Part shown: positions 43,744 through 52,987 of the stretch, piece after piece
Position numbering within the stretch: the stretch's first letter is position 1
How the letters are laid out: the number at the start of each line of letters is the position of its first letter
Source of the DNA: Halomonas sp. A40-4
Lineage (GTDB): Bacteria > Pseudomonadota > Gammaproteobacteria > Pseudomonadales > Halomonadaceae
Direction of reading: 5' to 3'
Length of the DNA: 64,000 nt
Assembly (NCBI RefSeq): GCF_015767635.1
Contig: NZ_CP065230.1
Span: 806,001-870,000 of the forward strand
Notes under the pieces: model-generated
The model's input: the letters and a program-made list of their open reading frames with translations, nothing else
What the model was told of the DNA's origin: nothing
Databases searched by the model: none
Position numbers and translations under genes: made by a program

Positions 43744-44691
43744 ATGAGCTGGATGCCTGATTTAGAGCCCAAATGCCCATCCGCCGGTAGCGTGAATGAT
43801 ATCGAGACACTGATTGTTCCCCGTGCTCGGGACCTGGGTGGTTTCGAGGTGCGCCGTGCGCTTCCTGCTCCTAAACGCCAGATGGTGGGACCTTTCATCT
43901 TTTTTGATCAGATGGGGCCCGTTGAGTTTCTGAAGGGTGAAGGCATTGATGTTCGCCCCCATCCGCATATTGGGCTTGCCACGGTGACGTACCTGTATCA
44001 GGGGGCGTTCCAGCATCGCGATAGCCTGGGTACTGACCAAATGATCCGTCCTGGCGCGGTTAATTGGATGGTGGCGGGCAATGGGGTCACCCACTCTGAG
44101 CGCACCAGTGCGATCACTCGCCAGCACAAACACCCGCTATTAGGTGTTCAGACCTGGGTAGCGCTCCCTGAGACGCATGAAGACAAGCCAGCCAGCTTTG
44201 AGCATCACAGCGAGGAAGCAATGCCGATACTTAAAGGCGAGGGCAAGGAAGTGCGCCTGATTTTGGGTACGGCATGGGGAGAACGGGCGCCGGTAGAGAC
44301 CTTCTCCGAAATGTTTTATGCGGATGCGATATTGCAGCCAGGCGCAAAGCTACCGTTACCGGATAATCATGAAGATCGAGGTATTTATGTGATGTCCGGC
44401 AGTGTCCTTATCGCAGGCGAGACCTTTGAGGCTGGCCGCATGATGGTCTTCCGACCGGGCGACCCGATAACAGTGGTGGCAGGAAAAGCGGGTTCTCGGT
44501 TGATGTTACTGGGAGGCGAAACCCTGAATGGGCCACGGTATATCTCTTGGAATTTCGTCGCCTCTTCCCGTGAAAAACTGGAGGCTGCCAAGCAGGCTTG
44601 GGTAGAAGCGGATTTTGAGCATGGTCGCTTTCGCCTTCCCCAGGGCGATGATGCGGAATTTATTCCTTTCCCAGGGCAGCCTGGAACATAA
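43744..44691 (+). CDS. Pirin family protein (first copy)
   Basis: A 315-residue bicupin iron protein. The metal-site block is VRPHPHIGLATVTYLYQGAF with DQMGPVEF before it and GVTHSERT after it. ATG 43744 is chosen because GGAGG lies 8 nt upstream. Some pirins oxidise flavonols such as quercetin. Context (LysR, isochorismatase-like, ABM and a second pirin) suggests handling of an aromatic or reactive compound, but that is inference. Confidence 0.9.
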   Translation: MSWMPDLEPKCPSAGSVNDIETLIVPRARDLGGFEVRRALPAPKRQMVGPFIFFDQMGPVEFLKGEGIDVRPHPHIGLATVTYLYQGAFQHRDSLGTDQMIRPGAVNWMVAGNGVTHSERTSAITRQHKHPLLGVQTWVALPETHEDKPASFEHHSEEAMPILKGEGKEVRLILGTAWGERAPVETFSEMFYADAILQPGAKLPLPDNHEDRGIYVMSGSVLIAGETFEAGRMMVFRPGDPITVVAGKAGSRLMLLGGETLNGPRYISWNFVASSREKLEAAKQAWVEADFEHGRFRLPQGDDAEFIPFPGQPGT

Positions 44692-44722
44692 AACCAAAAG
44701 CTAGCTGCCCAAGGCAGCTAGC
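44690..44722 (-). terminator. Rho-independent terminator between convergent pirin genes
   Basis: A perfect 10-bp stem (GCTAGCTGCC at 44700-44709, GGCAGCTAGC at 44713-44722) with a 3-nt loop is followed on the minus strand by TTTTGGTTTT. It ends the transcript of the minus-strand pirin gene and, less efficiently, that of the plus-strand one. Confidence 0.8.
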
Positions 44723-44743
44723 GGGTTAGCTCAAAAGTGAGCT

Positions 44744-45613
44744 TCAGGCGGGCATCTTTCCAAAACGTCCAGAGTTGAAATCATCGATTGCCGCAATGAT
44801 TTCATGCTCGCTGTTCATGACAAAAGGTCCGTGACCTACGACTGGCTCATTCAGCGGCTCACCACTGAGCAGCAGAAAAGAGGTGTCGTTATTGGCTTCG
44901 ATGCTCATTGCTTCTCCTTCCCTTGAGAGTTCGACAACCTGTGCTTCCCGAACTACCTGTTCGCCATTGACCTGTACGGTGCCATGCAGTACCACCAGAA
45001 GCGTCGTCCAACCGGTGGGTTGGTTCAGCGTGGCGACTTTGCCGCCTTTTAACTGAACGTCCCAGACGTTCATGGGGGAGTAAGTGCGCGCAGGCCCTGC
45101 ATGGTCAAGGTGCTCACCGGCAATAACGCGTACTTGGCCTGCTTGATCCGGCAATTCGATCACAGGGATCTGAGCATTAAAAATAGCCTGGTAGCCAGGG
45201 GCTGCCATTTTGTCTTTTGCTGGCAGGTTGACCCACAGCTGGACCATTTCCAGCGAGCCGCCTGACTGCGTAAATGCCGGAGAATGAAACTCTTCGTGCA
45301 GAATGCCTGCGCCTGCGGTCATCCACTGCACATCCCCGGGGCCGATGACACCCCCTTTACCGGTGGAGTCTTGGTGCGCCACTTCACCCTGGTAAACAAT
45401 CGTTACCGTTTCGAACCCACGGTGCGGGTGCTGCCCCACGCCGCGAGGCCGTTTTGCAGGCGTAAAGTTTGCAGGGCCCGCGTAATCGAGTAACAGAAAA
45501 GGGCTCAGCTGTTCTGAACGTTGACCATAGGAAAAAAGCGAACGAACAGGAAATCCATCGCCTACCCAATGAGCCCGTGGCGCATTCGTCACACGCAACA
45601 GTTTTTTCATCAT
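44744..45613 (-). CDS. Pirin family protein (second copy)
   Basis: A 289-residue bicupin protein. The metal-binding block QHPHRGFETVTIVYQGEVAH and GAGILHEEFHSP (His/Glu) are intact. ATG 45613 (with ATG 45610 next) follows AGGAG. The sequence is clearly different from the neighbouring convergent pirin, so they are distant paralogues and not a recent duplication. Quercetinase-type activity is possible for this YhhW-like subgroup. Confidence 0.9.
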   Translation of the reverse strand: MMKKLLRVTNAPRAHWVGDGFPVRSLFSYGQRSEQLSPFLLLDYAGPANFTPAKRPRGVGQHPHRGFETVTIVYQGEVAHQDSTGKGGVIGPGDVQWMTAGAGILHEEFHSPAFTQSGGSLEMVQLWVNLPAKDKMAAPGYQAIFNAQIPVIELPDQAGQVRVIAGEHLDHAGPARTYSPMNVWDVQLKGGKVATLNQPTGWTTLLVVLHGTVQVNGEQVVREAQVVELSREGEAMSIEANNDTSFLLLSGEPLNEPVVGHGPFVMNSEHEIIAAIDDFNSGRFGKMPA

Positions 45614-45919
45614 GTACTCCTGTTGGCAGAGATATGTTGTCACGCAGAAATCATACTGCTAGAACAAAAGGCGCAGTAGATGGGGTTTTTGGGAATCATT
45701 GTTGCGATATTGGAACGAAAGGCGAGCGGTGAGTGGACTAAGTTAACAACTTCCTTGTCCAAGTCGCCTGCATCGCCGCAGGTTATTGATGCACTCCACC
45801 TTGCTTCATAAAGCCAGGTAGGCTGTACTCTTGACTTCACTGACCAGGAAGGCCTGGAATGGCGCATTCCCGGCCTGTCGTCGGCAGACAAGTGGCCCAT
45901 CTCAATCAATAAGGTAAGT
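45614..45919. other. Intergenic region with no recognised element
   Basis: These 306 bp separate the divergent second pirin and the MscS-family gene, so both promoters should lie here. I see no convincing -35/-10 pair, inverted repeat or coding frame; the minus-strand frame crossing it has no family features. Confidence 0.5.
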
Positions 45920-47647
45920 ATGAAAGCAACCGTCTCGTGGCCCGCGTGGCTAGTGCTGGTTCTGACCTTCACTTTTTCCAGCCTGTGCGCGGCGCAAACT
46001 CAAGGAGAAGAGAGCGAGAACCGTCGGTGGTTTAGCGTTGATTCGCTCAATACGGGGCTTGGCGAAGTACCTGAAGAAGCCAACCGCGTCACGCCACGTG
46101 AAGCCATGCGAAGCTTTCTTGATCTCACCGAACAGGGGGAGTACGAAAAAGCGGCGCACATACTCAATCTGTCGGAATTGAGCAACAGTGAGCAGCGCGA
46201 AAAAGGCCAGGAACTGGCTCGACAGTTGGCGGAAGTGTTCAAGCGTGGCGAACGGATCAGCGTCGATAACCTGTCGGGGCGAGAAGACGCCGTGATAGAA
46301 GACCCCGCTGGCCAAAACCCCCTTGTTGGCGAAACGCGGCGTAACCTGGAGTTGGCATCATTACGGGCTAACGGGCAAACCTATGATATCCGGCTTGCTC
46401 GCTATCGCGTGGGTGATGATGAACCGATGTGGCTGATCATGCCCATCAGCGTCTCGTATATTCCAGTGCTGTATGAAGAGTTCGGGCCATCGATGCTGGA
46501 GCAATATATCCCTGAACGCTTGCAGACGTCGTTTGGCATATTGCGACTGTGGGAATGGCTCGCTATTCCGGTTTTCTTGTTGTTCGTGGGCATGGTGGGC
46601 TGGGGGGTCCATCGCTTGATCGGTTTGATGTCGAACTGGTTGCCCGCCGGCGCTTTCCGCATGTTTGCCGAGCAGATTGGTATGCCGACGGCATTGATCG
46701 TGATGTCGCTATTCACCCAAATGCTGTTGAATTACGTCGTCTCGTTTTCGGCGGTGGCGACGACCACTTTTCGTGTTCTACTCATTGGTATTCTTGCTTG
46801 GGCGGCTGGCACCATCGCGATGCGCTTCGTGGATACCCTGATGCTGCGCATGACCCGACGCATGGTAGGGGAAATTGATGACACCAAGCCCAAGGATGAT
46901 CGCAAATTACTGACGTCGCTCTACGCGCTACGCCGCATCATTATCCTGGTTTCCGTCACCGGCGTGTCGATTTATGTCCTCGGCCAGATACAGCTTTTTG
47001 AATCCATGGGGTTATCCATTCTGGCGTCTGCCAGCGTTCTGGCGGTACTGGTGGGTGTTGCCGGTCAGGCGGTGTTGGGCAATATTCTAGCGTCTTTTCA
47101 ATTATCGTTTGCCAAGCCGATTCGCATTGGTGATCTGGTGATCTTTGAAGACCAGTGGTGCTATGTAGAAGGCATTTTTTATACCTTCATCCGCTTGAGA
47201 ACCTGGGACGAACGGCGGTTGATCGTGCCTGTTACGTACTTTACGTCCAAGCCTTTCCAGAATCTCTCGGTCAAGAGTATCAAGATGTACCGATACGTGG
47301 AACTGACCCTGCACCTGAGTGCGGATATCGGGCTGATCAGAGACAAGTTTCTGGAGTTCGCAAAGGAAGAGGACTGCGTTATCGAGCACCACAAGCTGCT
47401 GTGTTATGTGACGGCCCAGACGGCAACGGCGCAAACCGTGTCCTGTTATTTAATGACCTCTGACCCCATGGCCGGGTGGACAGCGGAAATGAACGTAAGA
47501 GAAAAGCTCATGGCATTTATCCGCGATAATCACCCCGAATGGTGGCCGAGAGACGTCGTGGTTATCAGTCATCAGGATGTTGCGCGTGGGGCGAAAGTTA
47601 AAAGCTCCTCGGAGGCGGATAACGCTGAGGGGGAGCCGTCGGAATAG
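45920..47647 (+). CDS. Mechanosensitive ion channel (MscS) family protein
   Basis: A 575-residue inner-membrane channel. A signal peptide (cut near residue 25, LCAAQ) and a periplasmic domain of about 170 residues precede four helices. The pore helix is SILASASVLAVLVGVAGQAV LGNILASFQL (residues about 360-388) and the cytosolic beta domain follows (FAKPIRIGDLVIFEDQWCYV). A C-terminal alpha/beta domain and an acidic tail end it. It probably protects against osmotic downshock, relevant in a halophile. Confidence 0.92.
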   Translation: MKATVSWPAWLVLVLTFTFSSLCAAQTQGEESENRRWFSVDSLNTGLGEVPEEANRVTPREAMRSFLDLTEQGEYEKAAHILNLSELSNSEQREKGQELARQLAEVFKRGERISVDNLSGREDAVIEDPAGQNPLVGETRRNLELASLRANGQTYDIRLARYRVGDDEPMWLIMPISVSYIPVLYEEFGPSMLEQYIPERLQTSFGILRLWEWLAIPVFLLFVGMVGWGVHRLIGLMSNWLPAGAFRMFAEQIGMPTALIVMSLFTQMLLNYVVSFSAVATTTFRVLLIGILAWAAGTIAMRFVDTLMLRMTRRMVGEIDDTKPKDDRKLLTSLYALRRIIILVSVTGVSIYVLGQIQLFESMGLSILASASVLAVLVGVAGQAVLGNILASFQLSFAKPIRIGDLVIFEDQWCYVEGIFYTFIRLRTWDERRLIVPVTYFTSKPFQNLSVKSIKMYRYVELTLHLSADIGLIRDKFLEFAKEEDCVIEHHKLLCYVTAQTATAQTVSCYLMTSDPMAGWTAEMNVREKLMAFIRDNHPEWWPRDVVVISHQDVARGAKVKSSSEADNAEGEPSE

Positions 47648-47710
47648 AATGCATCAGCGTCGACGGTAGGCGACGGGGGTGAGGATGAGGGAAGCCTGCA
47701 GGGAGTCTAA

Positions 47711-48060
47711 ATGCCTTTAAACATCGTGCAGCGCGAGTTGCCCGACTGGGGCGCTACTTACGGCCCGCCGGTTGATGGACCCTTTCCTGACATCATGCTG
47801 CTGCATGGCTCTGAAGGCGCGTGGGGGGAGCCACCGGGACGCGGTACTATTCGCCGCCCATGGCTTCTTGGCGTTCCCTTATGGCTACTCAAGCGGCGGT
47901 GTGGTCGGTTGAAATGACCAAGTGCCTGGAAAAACGCCTGCGTGAGCACGGTCGCAGCCCGGAAGTGCACTACTACGAAGACGAGGATCATATACCCAGC
48001 AGCGCTGGGCAGAATAGGCATTACGAGTTGCTGATGGGTTTCTTTTCAAAACATCTATAA
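47711..48060 (+). pseudogene. Alpha/beta hydrolase gene wrecked by a frameshift and an internal deletion
   Basis: Three frames carry pieces of one hydrolase. Frame one encodes the N-terminus to DIMLLHGSEGAWG. After a run of six G (47823-47828) frame two continues with SHRDAVLFAAHGFLAFPYGY SSGG, a typical nucleophile-proximal region. Then, past a deletion near 47905-47915, frame three encodes the C-terminal piece MTKCLEKRLREHGRSPEVHY YEDEDHI with the catalytic His. About 150 residues of the middle are missing. It is adjacent to the truncated Aas gene, suggesting one deletion-prone spot. Confidence 0.8.
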
Positions 48061-48089
48061 CTCACTGTGCATCATTTTACCCTGACCAC

Positions 48090-48123
48090 GATTGCTCAAT
48101 GACTGAAAGGTTAACGAGCAATC
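48090..48123. repeat. 8-bp inverted repeat at the truncated end of the Aas gene
   Basis: GATTGCTC (48090-48097) and GAGCAATC (48116-48123) are perfect complements with an 18-nt centre that holds the stop codon of the Aas gene. It may be the scar of the deletion that removed the 3' end of that gene or simply a weak stem-loop. Confidence 0.4.
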
Positions 48124-51100
48124 AAGGTCAAAAAACCATCTTCATCGATAAATCCTTCATCGCCGGTGACAAACCAACGCTGTTCGTCGAGCTCCTTGAT
48201 GGCGGCGTCTGTGCGCTGCGGGTCACTAAGATAGCCTTTCATCACCTGCGGCCCGCTGATCAATATCATGCCCGCCTCGCCGGTAGTTAGTTCTGCAAAG
48301 CTTTCAGGGTCAACGATTTTGCAACTGGTGCCGGGCAGTGGCATGCCCACGGTGCCTGGCTTGCTGCCGCGTTGCACCTGCTGGTAGTTAGCGCCCATGG
48401 CGTCGGGCAGGTTGACCGATGCTACCGGTGCGGTTTCAGTCGCGCCATAGCCTTCGTAGATAGGCGTGCTGAATTTTTGAGCAAAGCTGGCGCGTACGCT
48501 CTCATCGAACGTCTCTGCCCCTACGACGACCGCCCGCAAGCTATCCAGCATCGGCGGGTAAACCTCTGAGCTATCGACAAACAACGGAAGCGAACTGGGC
48601 ATACTAAACATAAGGCTGACTTGGTACTTGGCAATGGCGCCGGCGATACCTGGAGCATCGGTGGGGTCGGCGTGGCATACCAACGGCAGCCCTTCAATCA
48701 GCGGTAGCAGTTGGGTGACCGTAAGGCCAAAGGCGTGAAACAGTGGCAGTGAGCCCATTACCACGTCGTTGCTCTGGGTGTTAAGCACGTCAGAAGTTTG
48801 CTTGATATTGGCCATCAGGTTGCGGTGGCTCAACATCACGCCCTTGGGTTCGCCTTCACTTCCGCTTGAGAACAGGATGGCGGCAGTCGCGTCGGCATCG
48901 TGGCCGTGGCAGAAGCAACGTTGTATTAGCCACGTCGGCAATATCCTCACTGCAAGCCAGGTGCTCAAGCGCTCGGCGCGGCCAATCTTGGTTTGTAGGT
49001 CTTCTAAAAAGACCACCTGCTGCTCACCAAGCCATTGGCTACCGTCGAGTCCGCGCTGCTCAAGCGTCTTCAAAAATCGCCGTGAGGTGAATACGGTGGT
49101 GATTTCCGCCTGGGAAAGGGCGGACGTCAATGCTTCCTGGTCGGCGGTGTAATTCAGGTTCACCAGCGTTTTACCCGCCAGCAGCGTGGCCATATTGGCG
49201 ATAACCCCGGCACTGCTGGTGGGTAGCAGCAGGCCAACGTTCTGTCCTGGGTTGAGTTTGCGAATCCGTTTAGCCATGAGCAGGCTGGCGGTGAGTGCCT
49301 GGCTTGCGTTGAGTGGGTGGCCCTGGGTATCGGCCAAGGCAAGTTCGCCAGGGCGACGCTTAACACTTTGAATCCAGGCATTAGGCAGGGTGGGTAGGTC
49401 GTCCATGGCCTGCTGCCAGGAGCGGGTCGCCTGCTCGAAAATACGCCGTTTCAGCACATCCGCGGGGGTATCTTTGGGCAGCGGTTTGCCAAAGGCGACC
49501 ACGACCGAGCGGTGCAGGGGCGCATTGCGCAGCTCCTTTAACTTGCTGGACGAGCGGGAAAACTGGCTACCCCAGAGGCCGCGCAGGTAGAAAGGCACGA
49601 TTTTTACGTCGGGGTTAGCCATTCCACAGGCGCGCTCGTAGCCCCGGCGGAACTCACCCAGCTGGCCAGTGCGGCTGATCGCCCCTTCAGGAAACAGGCA
49701 CACCACCTCGCCTGCGTTGAGTTGTTCAGCAACATCGGCCAGGGCCTTTTCGGCACCGCTGCCACGCTCGATGGGAATGCAGCCCAAGGATTTTAAGAAC
49801 CAGCGCAGGTACCAGCGCTGGTAAACCGATCTGAGCATGACAAAGCGCACGGGGCGGGGGCTGGCGATCTGTACCATGGCCCAATCCACCCAACTGATAT
49901 GGTTGCCCAGTAGCAGCACACCTCCCTGGGCGGGCAGGTTCTGCAAGCCATGCACATCGACCCGGTAGCGACGAGTCATCAAGAAGCTCAACAGGAAGCG
50001 CACCAGGCTTTGGGGCAGCTTAACAATGGTGTAACCGCCGCCGACCATCGCCACCGTGGCAATGAGCAACAGCAGGTAGTGGCTGTCTACTCCTGCCAGT
50101 GCGAACAGCGCCGTGAGCACCAAAAAGCCCAGCATGGCGATGTTTTGAATCCAGTTGTTGGCAGCCAGCACGGTGCCTAGCTCGTTGTCGGCGGCGTGAA
50201 ACTGAATCAGCGCGTTAAGCGGTACGATAAACAGTCCACCCATCATGCCAATAAACACAAAGTTCAGCGCTTGACCAACAGGTGTGGTGAACAGCGGCAG
50301 GCACCATAGCCCCACGGCTACCCCAACAGCACCGACGGGAATCAAGCCCGTTTCTATGCGGTTATGTGAAAGCTTGCTGGCAAGCATGGAGCCCAGCGCA
50401 ATCCCGATACCGCTAGCCGCCAGAATGCCTTGCAGTACCAGGGTGTTATCGATACTGAGGGCGTCTTTTGCATAGGCGGGAAAGGCCGCCAGTAGCACTT
50501 GGCCCACCGACCAGAAGGTGGCCAGGCCGATAATGGACAGCCTGATGACGGGCTGGCGGACGATAATCTGCAGGTTATCTTTTAGTGCAGCACCCCTAAT
50601 GTAGCGTTGCCAAGTCAATGGAGTATCAGATTGCGTAGTGCTATCAAGCGGAAGACGGTAAAGCGTTGCCACCTGAATAGCGCTATTGAGTACCAGTAGC
50701 CAGCCCAGGGGCGCTATCTGGCGCAACAGCTGCGCTGGCGTTTGATCGGTAGGTGTTATCCAGGTTTCAAACAGTGCGGTAAACGCCACGGTACCTGCCA
50801 GAATGGCCCCAATGGTGACGGCCTGGATCAACCCGTTGGCTTCTGCCAGGCGCGGCTTGCCGAACAGCCCTTTTACCAAGCCGTACTTGGCCGGGGAGTA
50901 GAAAGCCGATTGGATCGCCAGCAGTAGCGTCATCGCAAAGGCCAGCCAGAACCAGCCTTGATAGTAAGCGGCGGTGATGCCCAGTGAAACCACAACGGCA
51001 GCCCAGGCTGATGTGCGTAGAATGCGCACCTTGGGGTAGCTGTCTGCCACGTGCCCCGCCGGGCTAAACAGCAAAATAAAGGGCAGCAGGATAAGTCCGT

Positions 51101-51254
51101 TGACCAACGCGGTGAGGACGACCTGCGTTTCACCGTCGTAACTTTTGAAGATCGTGTTCTGAATGACAATCTTGTGCCCCAGATCCACAAAAGCATTGAG
51201 GAAGATGGCGATCAGGTAGGGCAAAGCGCCTTTCAATTGCAGCAGTCGGTGCAT
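48111..51254 (-). pseudogene. aas: Fused MFS/acyltransferase/acyl-ACP ligase (Aas-like), C-terminally truncated
   Basis: A 1047-residue three-domain membrane protein: an MFS/LplT-like lysophospholipid carrier (about 1-420), a PlsC acyltransferase with GNHISWVDW (HX4D) and FPEGAISRTG (about 430-620), and an AMP-forming ligase (about 640-1047) with LFSSGSEGEPKGVMLSHRNL and YGATETAP. Together these re-acylate lysophospholipids. The ligase ends abruptly at GDEGFIDEDGFLTLIAR, exactly at the hinge. The normal C-terminal subdomain of about 100 residues with its catalytic Lys is absent, so ligase activity should be lost while flippase and acyltransferase parts could survive. Confidence 0.8.
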
Positions 51255-51408
51255 GGTTGTGTAGCCTTATAAGTCCCTGTAAGTATTCGCACTTTCTAAG
51301 TAAGGCTTGCTTGTTGCAACTAGTTTGCGAAAAGTTGTGTTATAAGTGCCGGTTGGTATCACTATCTGCTACTTTTTATGTATGGTGCGCCTTCATTCCG
51401 CTTACGAG

Positions 51409-52164
51409 ATGTCTATGTCCCAAGCCGATTCGCTGATTGAAACGCTAAAACGCCAGCTTCGTGCTCAGGGTAAAACCTATGCCGATGTTGCCCGGTGGTT
51501 GGGGCTGAGCGAGGCCTCGGTGAAGCGCCTGTTCGCTGAAAAGCACTTTACTTTGGCGCGGCTAGAGTGCATCTGTGATCAGCTTAACCTTGAGTTCGTC
51601 GAACTGGTGCAGACCATGCAGGCAGGGGAGCAGCGTCTGCAGGAACTGACTCAGGCCCAGGAGCAAAGTATCGTCGATGACCGTGAGCTGTTTCTGGTAG
51701 CGGTCTGCGTTATCAATGGCTATAGCTTCGACGAAATTCATCACCAGTACCAGCTAAGCGAACTGGAGTGTACCCGGCAGTTACTCAAGCTTGAGCGGCT
51801 TCAGCTTATTGAGCTACTCCCCGGTAACCGTATCAGGCGGCGGTTAGCCGCTAATTTTCGCTGGCGGGTGAACGGGCCGATCCAGCGTTTCTTCCAGCAG
51901 TACATCGCCAACGAGTTTTTCCGCTCTCGCTTTGATAGCGACAGCGAAAAGCTGGTCGTACTCAATGGCTTGCTATCCCCCGCGGGTAATGCCGAATGGC
52001 AGCAGACCATGCAGCGTCTTGCTAAAGAGTTCCACTCCCTGTGTGAACGAGAAAGCGGGCTGCCTATTCACCAGCGGTTTGGCACCACATCTGTGCTGGC
52101 GGTAAGGCAGTGGCAGTATGGGTTGTTTCAGGATTATAAACGTGAAGCCGAAGCAAAATCCTAA
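51409..52164 (+). CDS. XRE-type helix-turn-helix regulator
   Basis: A 251-residue regulator. The helix-turn-helix is in residues 10-55 (KTYADVARWLGLSEASVKRL FAEKHFTLARLE). The rest is an uncharacterised alpha-helical domain. The start near ATG 51409 (or 51415) follows the family start; no strong ribosome site is seen. It is divergent from the Aas gene. Related proteins are annotated only as HTH regulators. Confidence 0.82.
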   Translation: MSMSQADSLIETLKRQLRAQGKTYADVARWLGLSEASVKRLFAEKHFTLARLECICDQLNLEFVELVQTMQAGEQRLQELTQAQEQSIVDDRELFLVAVCVINGYSFDEIHHQYQLSELECTRQLLKLERLQLIELLPGNRIRRRLAANFRWRVNGPIQRFFQQYIANEFFRSRFDSDSEKLVVLNGLLSPAGNAEWQQTMQRLAKEFHSLCERESGLPIHQRFGTTSVLAVRQWQYGLFQDYKREAEAKS

Positions 52165-52345
52165 CGTGCTGCGCCACGAAAGCGAGCCGCTTCTTGCTCT
52201 AACCATTCGATGAAGCGTGCCACCGCCGGTGGCGTAACGCCTTCAGAAGGCAGAATCAGTTCATAGGCGAACGGAGAAGCGAGCGGATACTGTTCCGCAA
52301 ATGGGCGCACCAACACCCCGCTGGCGAGCCGGTCGGCCACCAGTG
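52161..52345 (-). pseudogene. C-terminal remnant of a LysR-family regulator
   Basis: Reading the minus strand back from TAG at 52161-52163 gives about 61 codons ending ARFIEWLEQEAARFRGAAR, preceded by PLVADRLASGVLVRPFAEQY. This is the standard end of a GcvA-like LysR effector domain. The rest of the gene, including its helix-turn-helix, is gone; at about 52345 the homology passes directly into an EamA transporter on the other strand. Its stop overlaps the stop of the XRE gene. Confidence 0.75.
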
Positions 52346-52606
52346 GTGGGGCGTTGGCCTGGCGTTTCTGGGCATGGTGATTGCCATGGCGCCGAGCGGT
52401 GCCTATAGCATCGATATTCTGATCGGCGATGGGCAGGGGTTGCTGGCAGGGCTATCTTGGGCAGCAACGACGGTGGTGATCCGCAAGACCTCGCTTTCCG
52501 AAGCGCCCGTGGAGCTCACTCTGAGCTATCAATTGAGTGTGACGGTGCTGCTGTTGTTGCCGACGGCGGCGTTATCCTGATTGGCATCGTACTGGTGACG
52601 CGATAA
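52341..52606 (+). pseudogene. Remnant of an EamA/DMT transporter gene
   Basis: The plus strand encodes GVGLAFLGMVIAMAPSG, then GLLAGLSWAATTVVIRKTSL and SYQLSVTVLLLLPTAAL, the middle of an EamA transporter, and stops at 52578-52580. In another frame GVILIGIVLVTR with TAA at 52604-52606 is the usual C-terminus. So the N-terminal repeat, and a second segment before the last helix, are deleted. It was originally divergent from the LysR gene whose end lies at 52161. Confidence 0.75.
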
Positions 52607-52648
52607 AGCGATTGATCCCGGCGTGGTAGGCGGCGGTTTGACGAGGGT

Positions 52649-52987
52649 TTACCCCACTAACGCCGCCACGATTTCCACCAGGCCAAACACGCTGACGCCA
52701 GCGGCAACAGGCCAACCCAGCGAGCGTAATCGCCACCACACCAACAGCGTGACGCCAAGCCCGATGACGGTCGCTATCCAGGAAATGAGACTAGGGCTCA
52801 CTGGCACAATCGAAACGCCTAGCACGGCGGCAATCATCAGCGGACCGAGAATGCCAAGCCACTGGGGCATGGCATTCATACCGGTGTCGCTATCCAGGCG
52901 GCGCTGCATCCACATGAATGGCACCACCCGCATCAGCAGGGTCCCCAAGGCCGACACTACAACGGCGAGCCAAAGCGCGGTGCTCAT
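52649..52987 (-). CDS. azlD: AzlD-family branched-chain amino-acid exporter subunit
   Basis: A 112-residue protein with three to four helices (LWLAVVVSALGTLLMRVVPF; LGILGPLMIAAVLGVSIVPV; WIATVIGLGVTLLVWW). It is the small partner of AzlC; together (as YgaZH/BrnFE) they export valine, leucine, isoleucine or methionine. It overlaps azlC by 4 bp. Confidence 0.9.
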   Translation of the reverse strand: MSTALWLAVVVSALGTLLMRVVPFMWMQRRLDSDTGMNAMPQWLGILGPLMIAAVLGVSIVPVSPSLISWIATVIGLGVTLLVWWRLRSLGWPVAAGVSVFGLVEIVAALVG

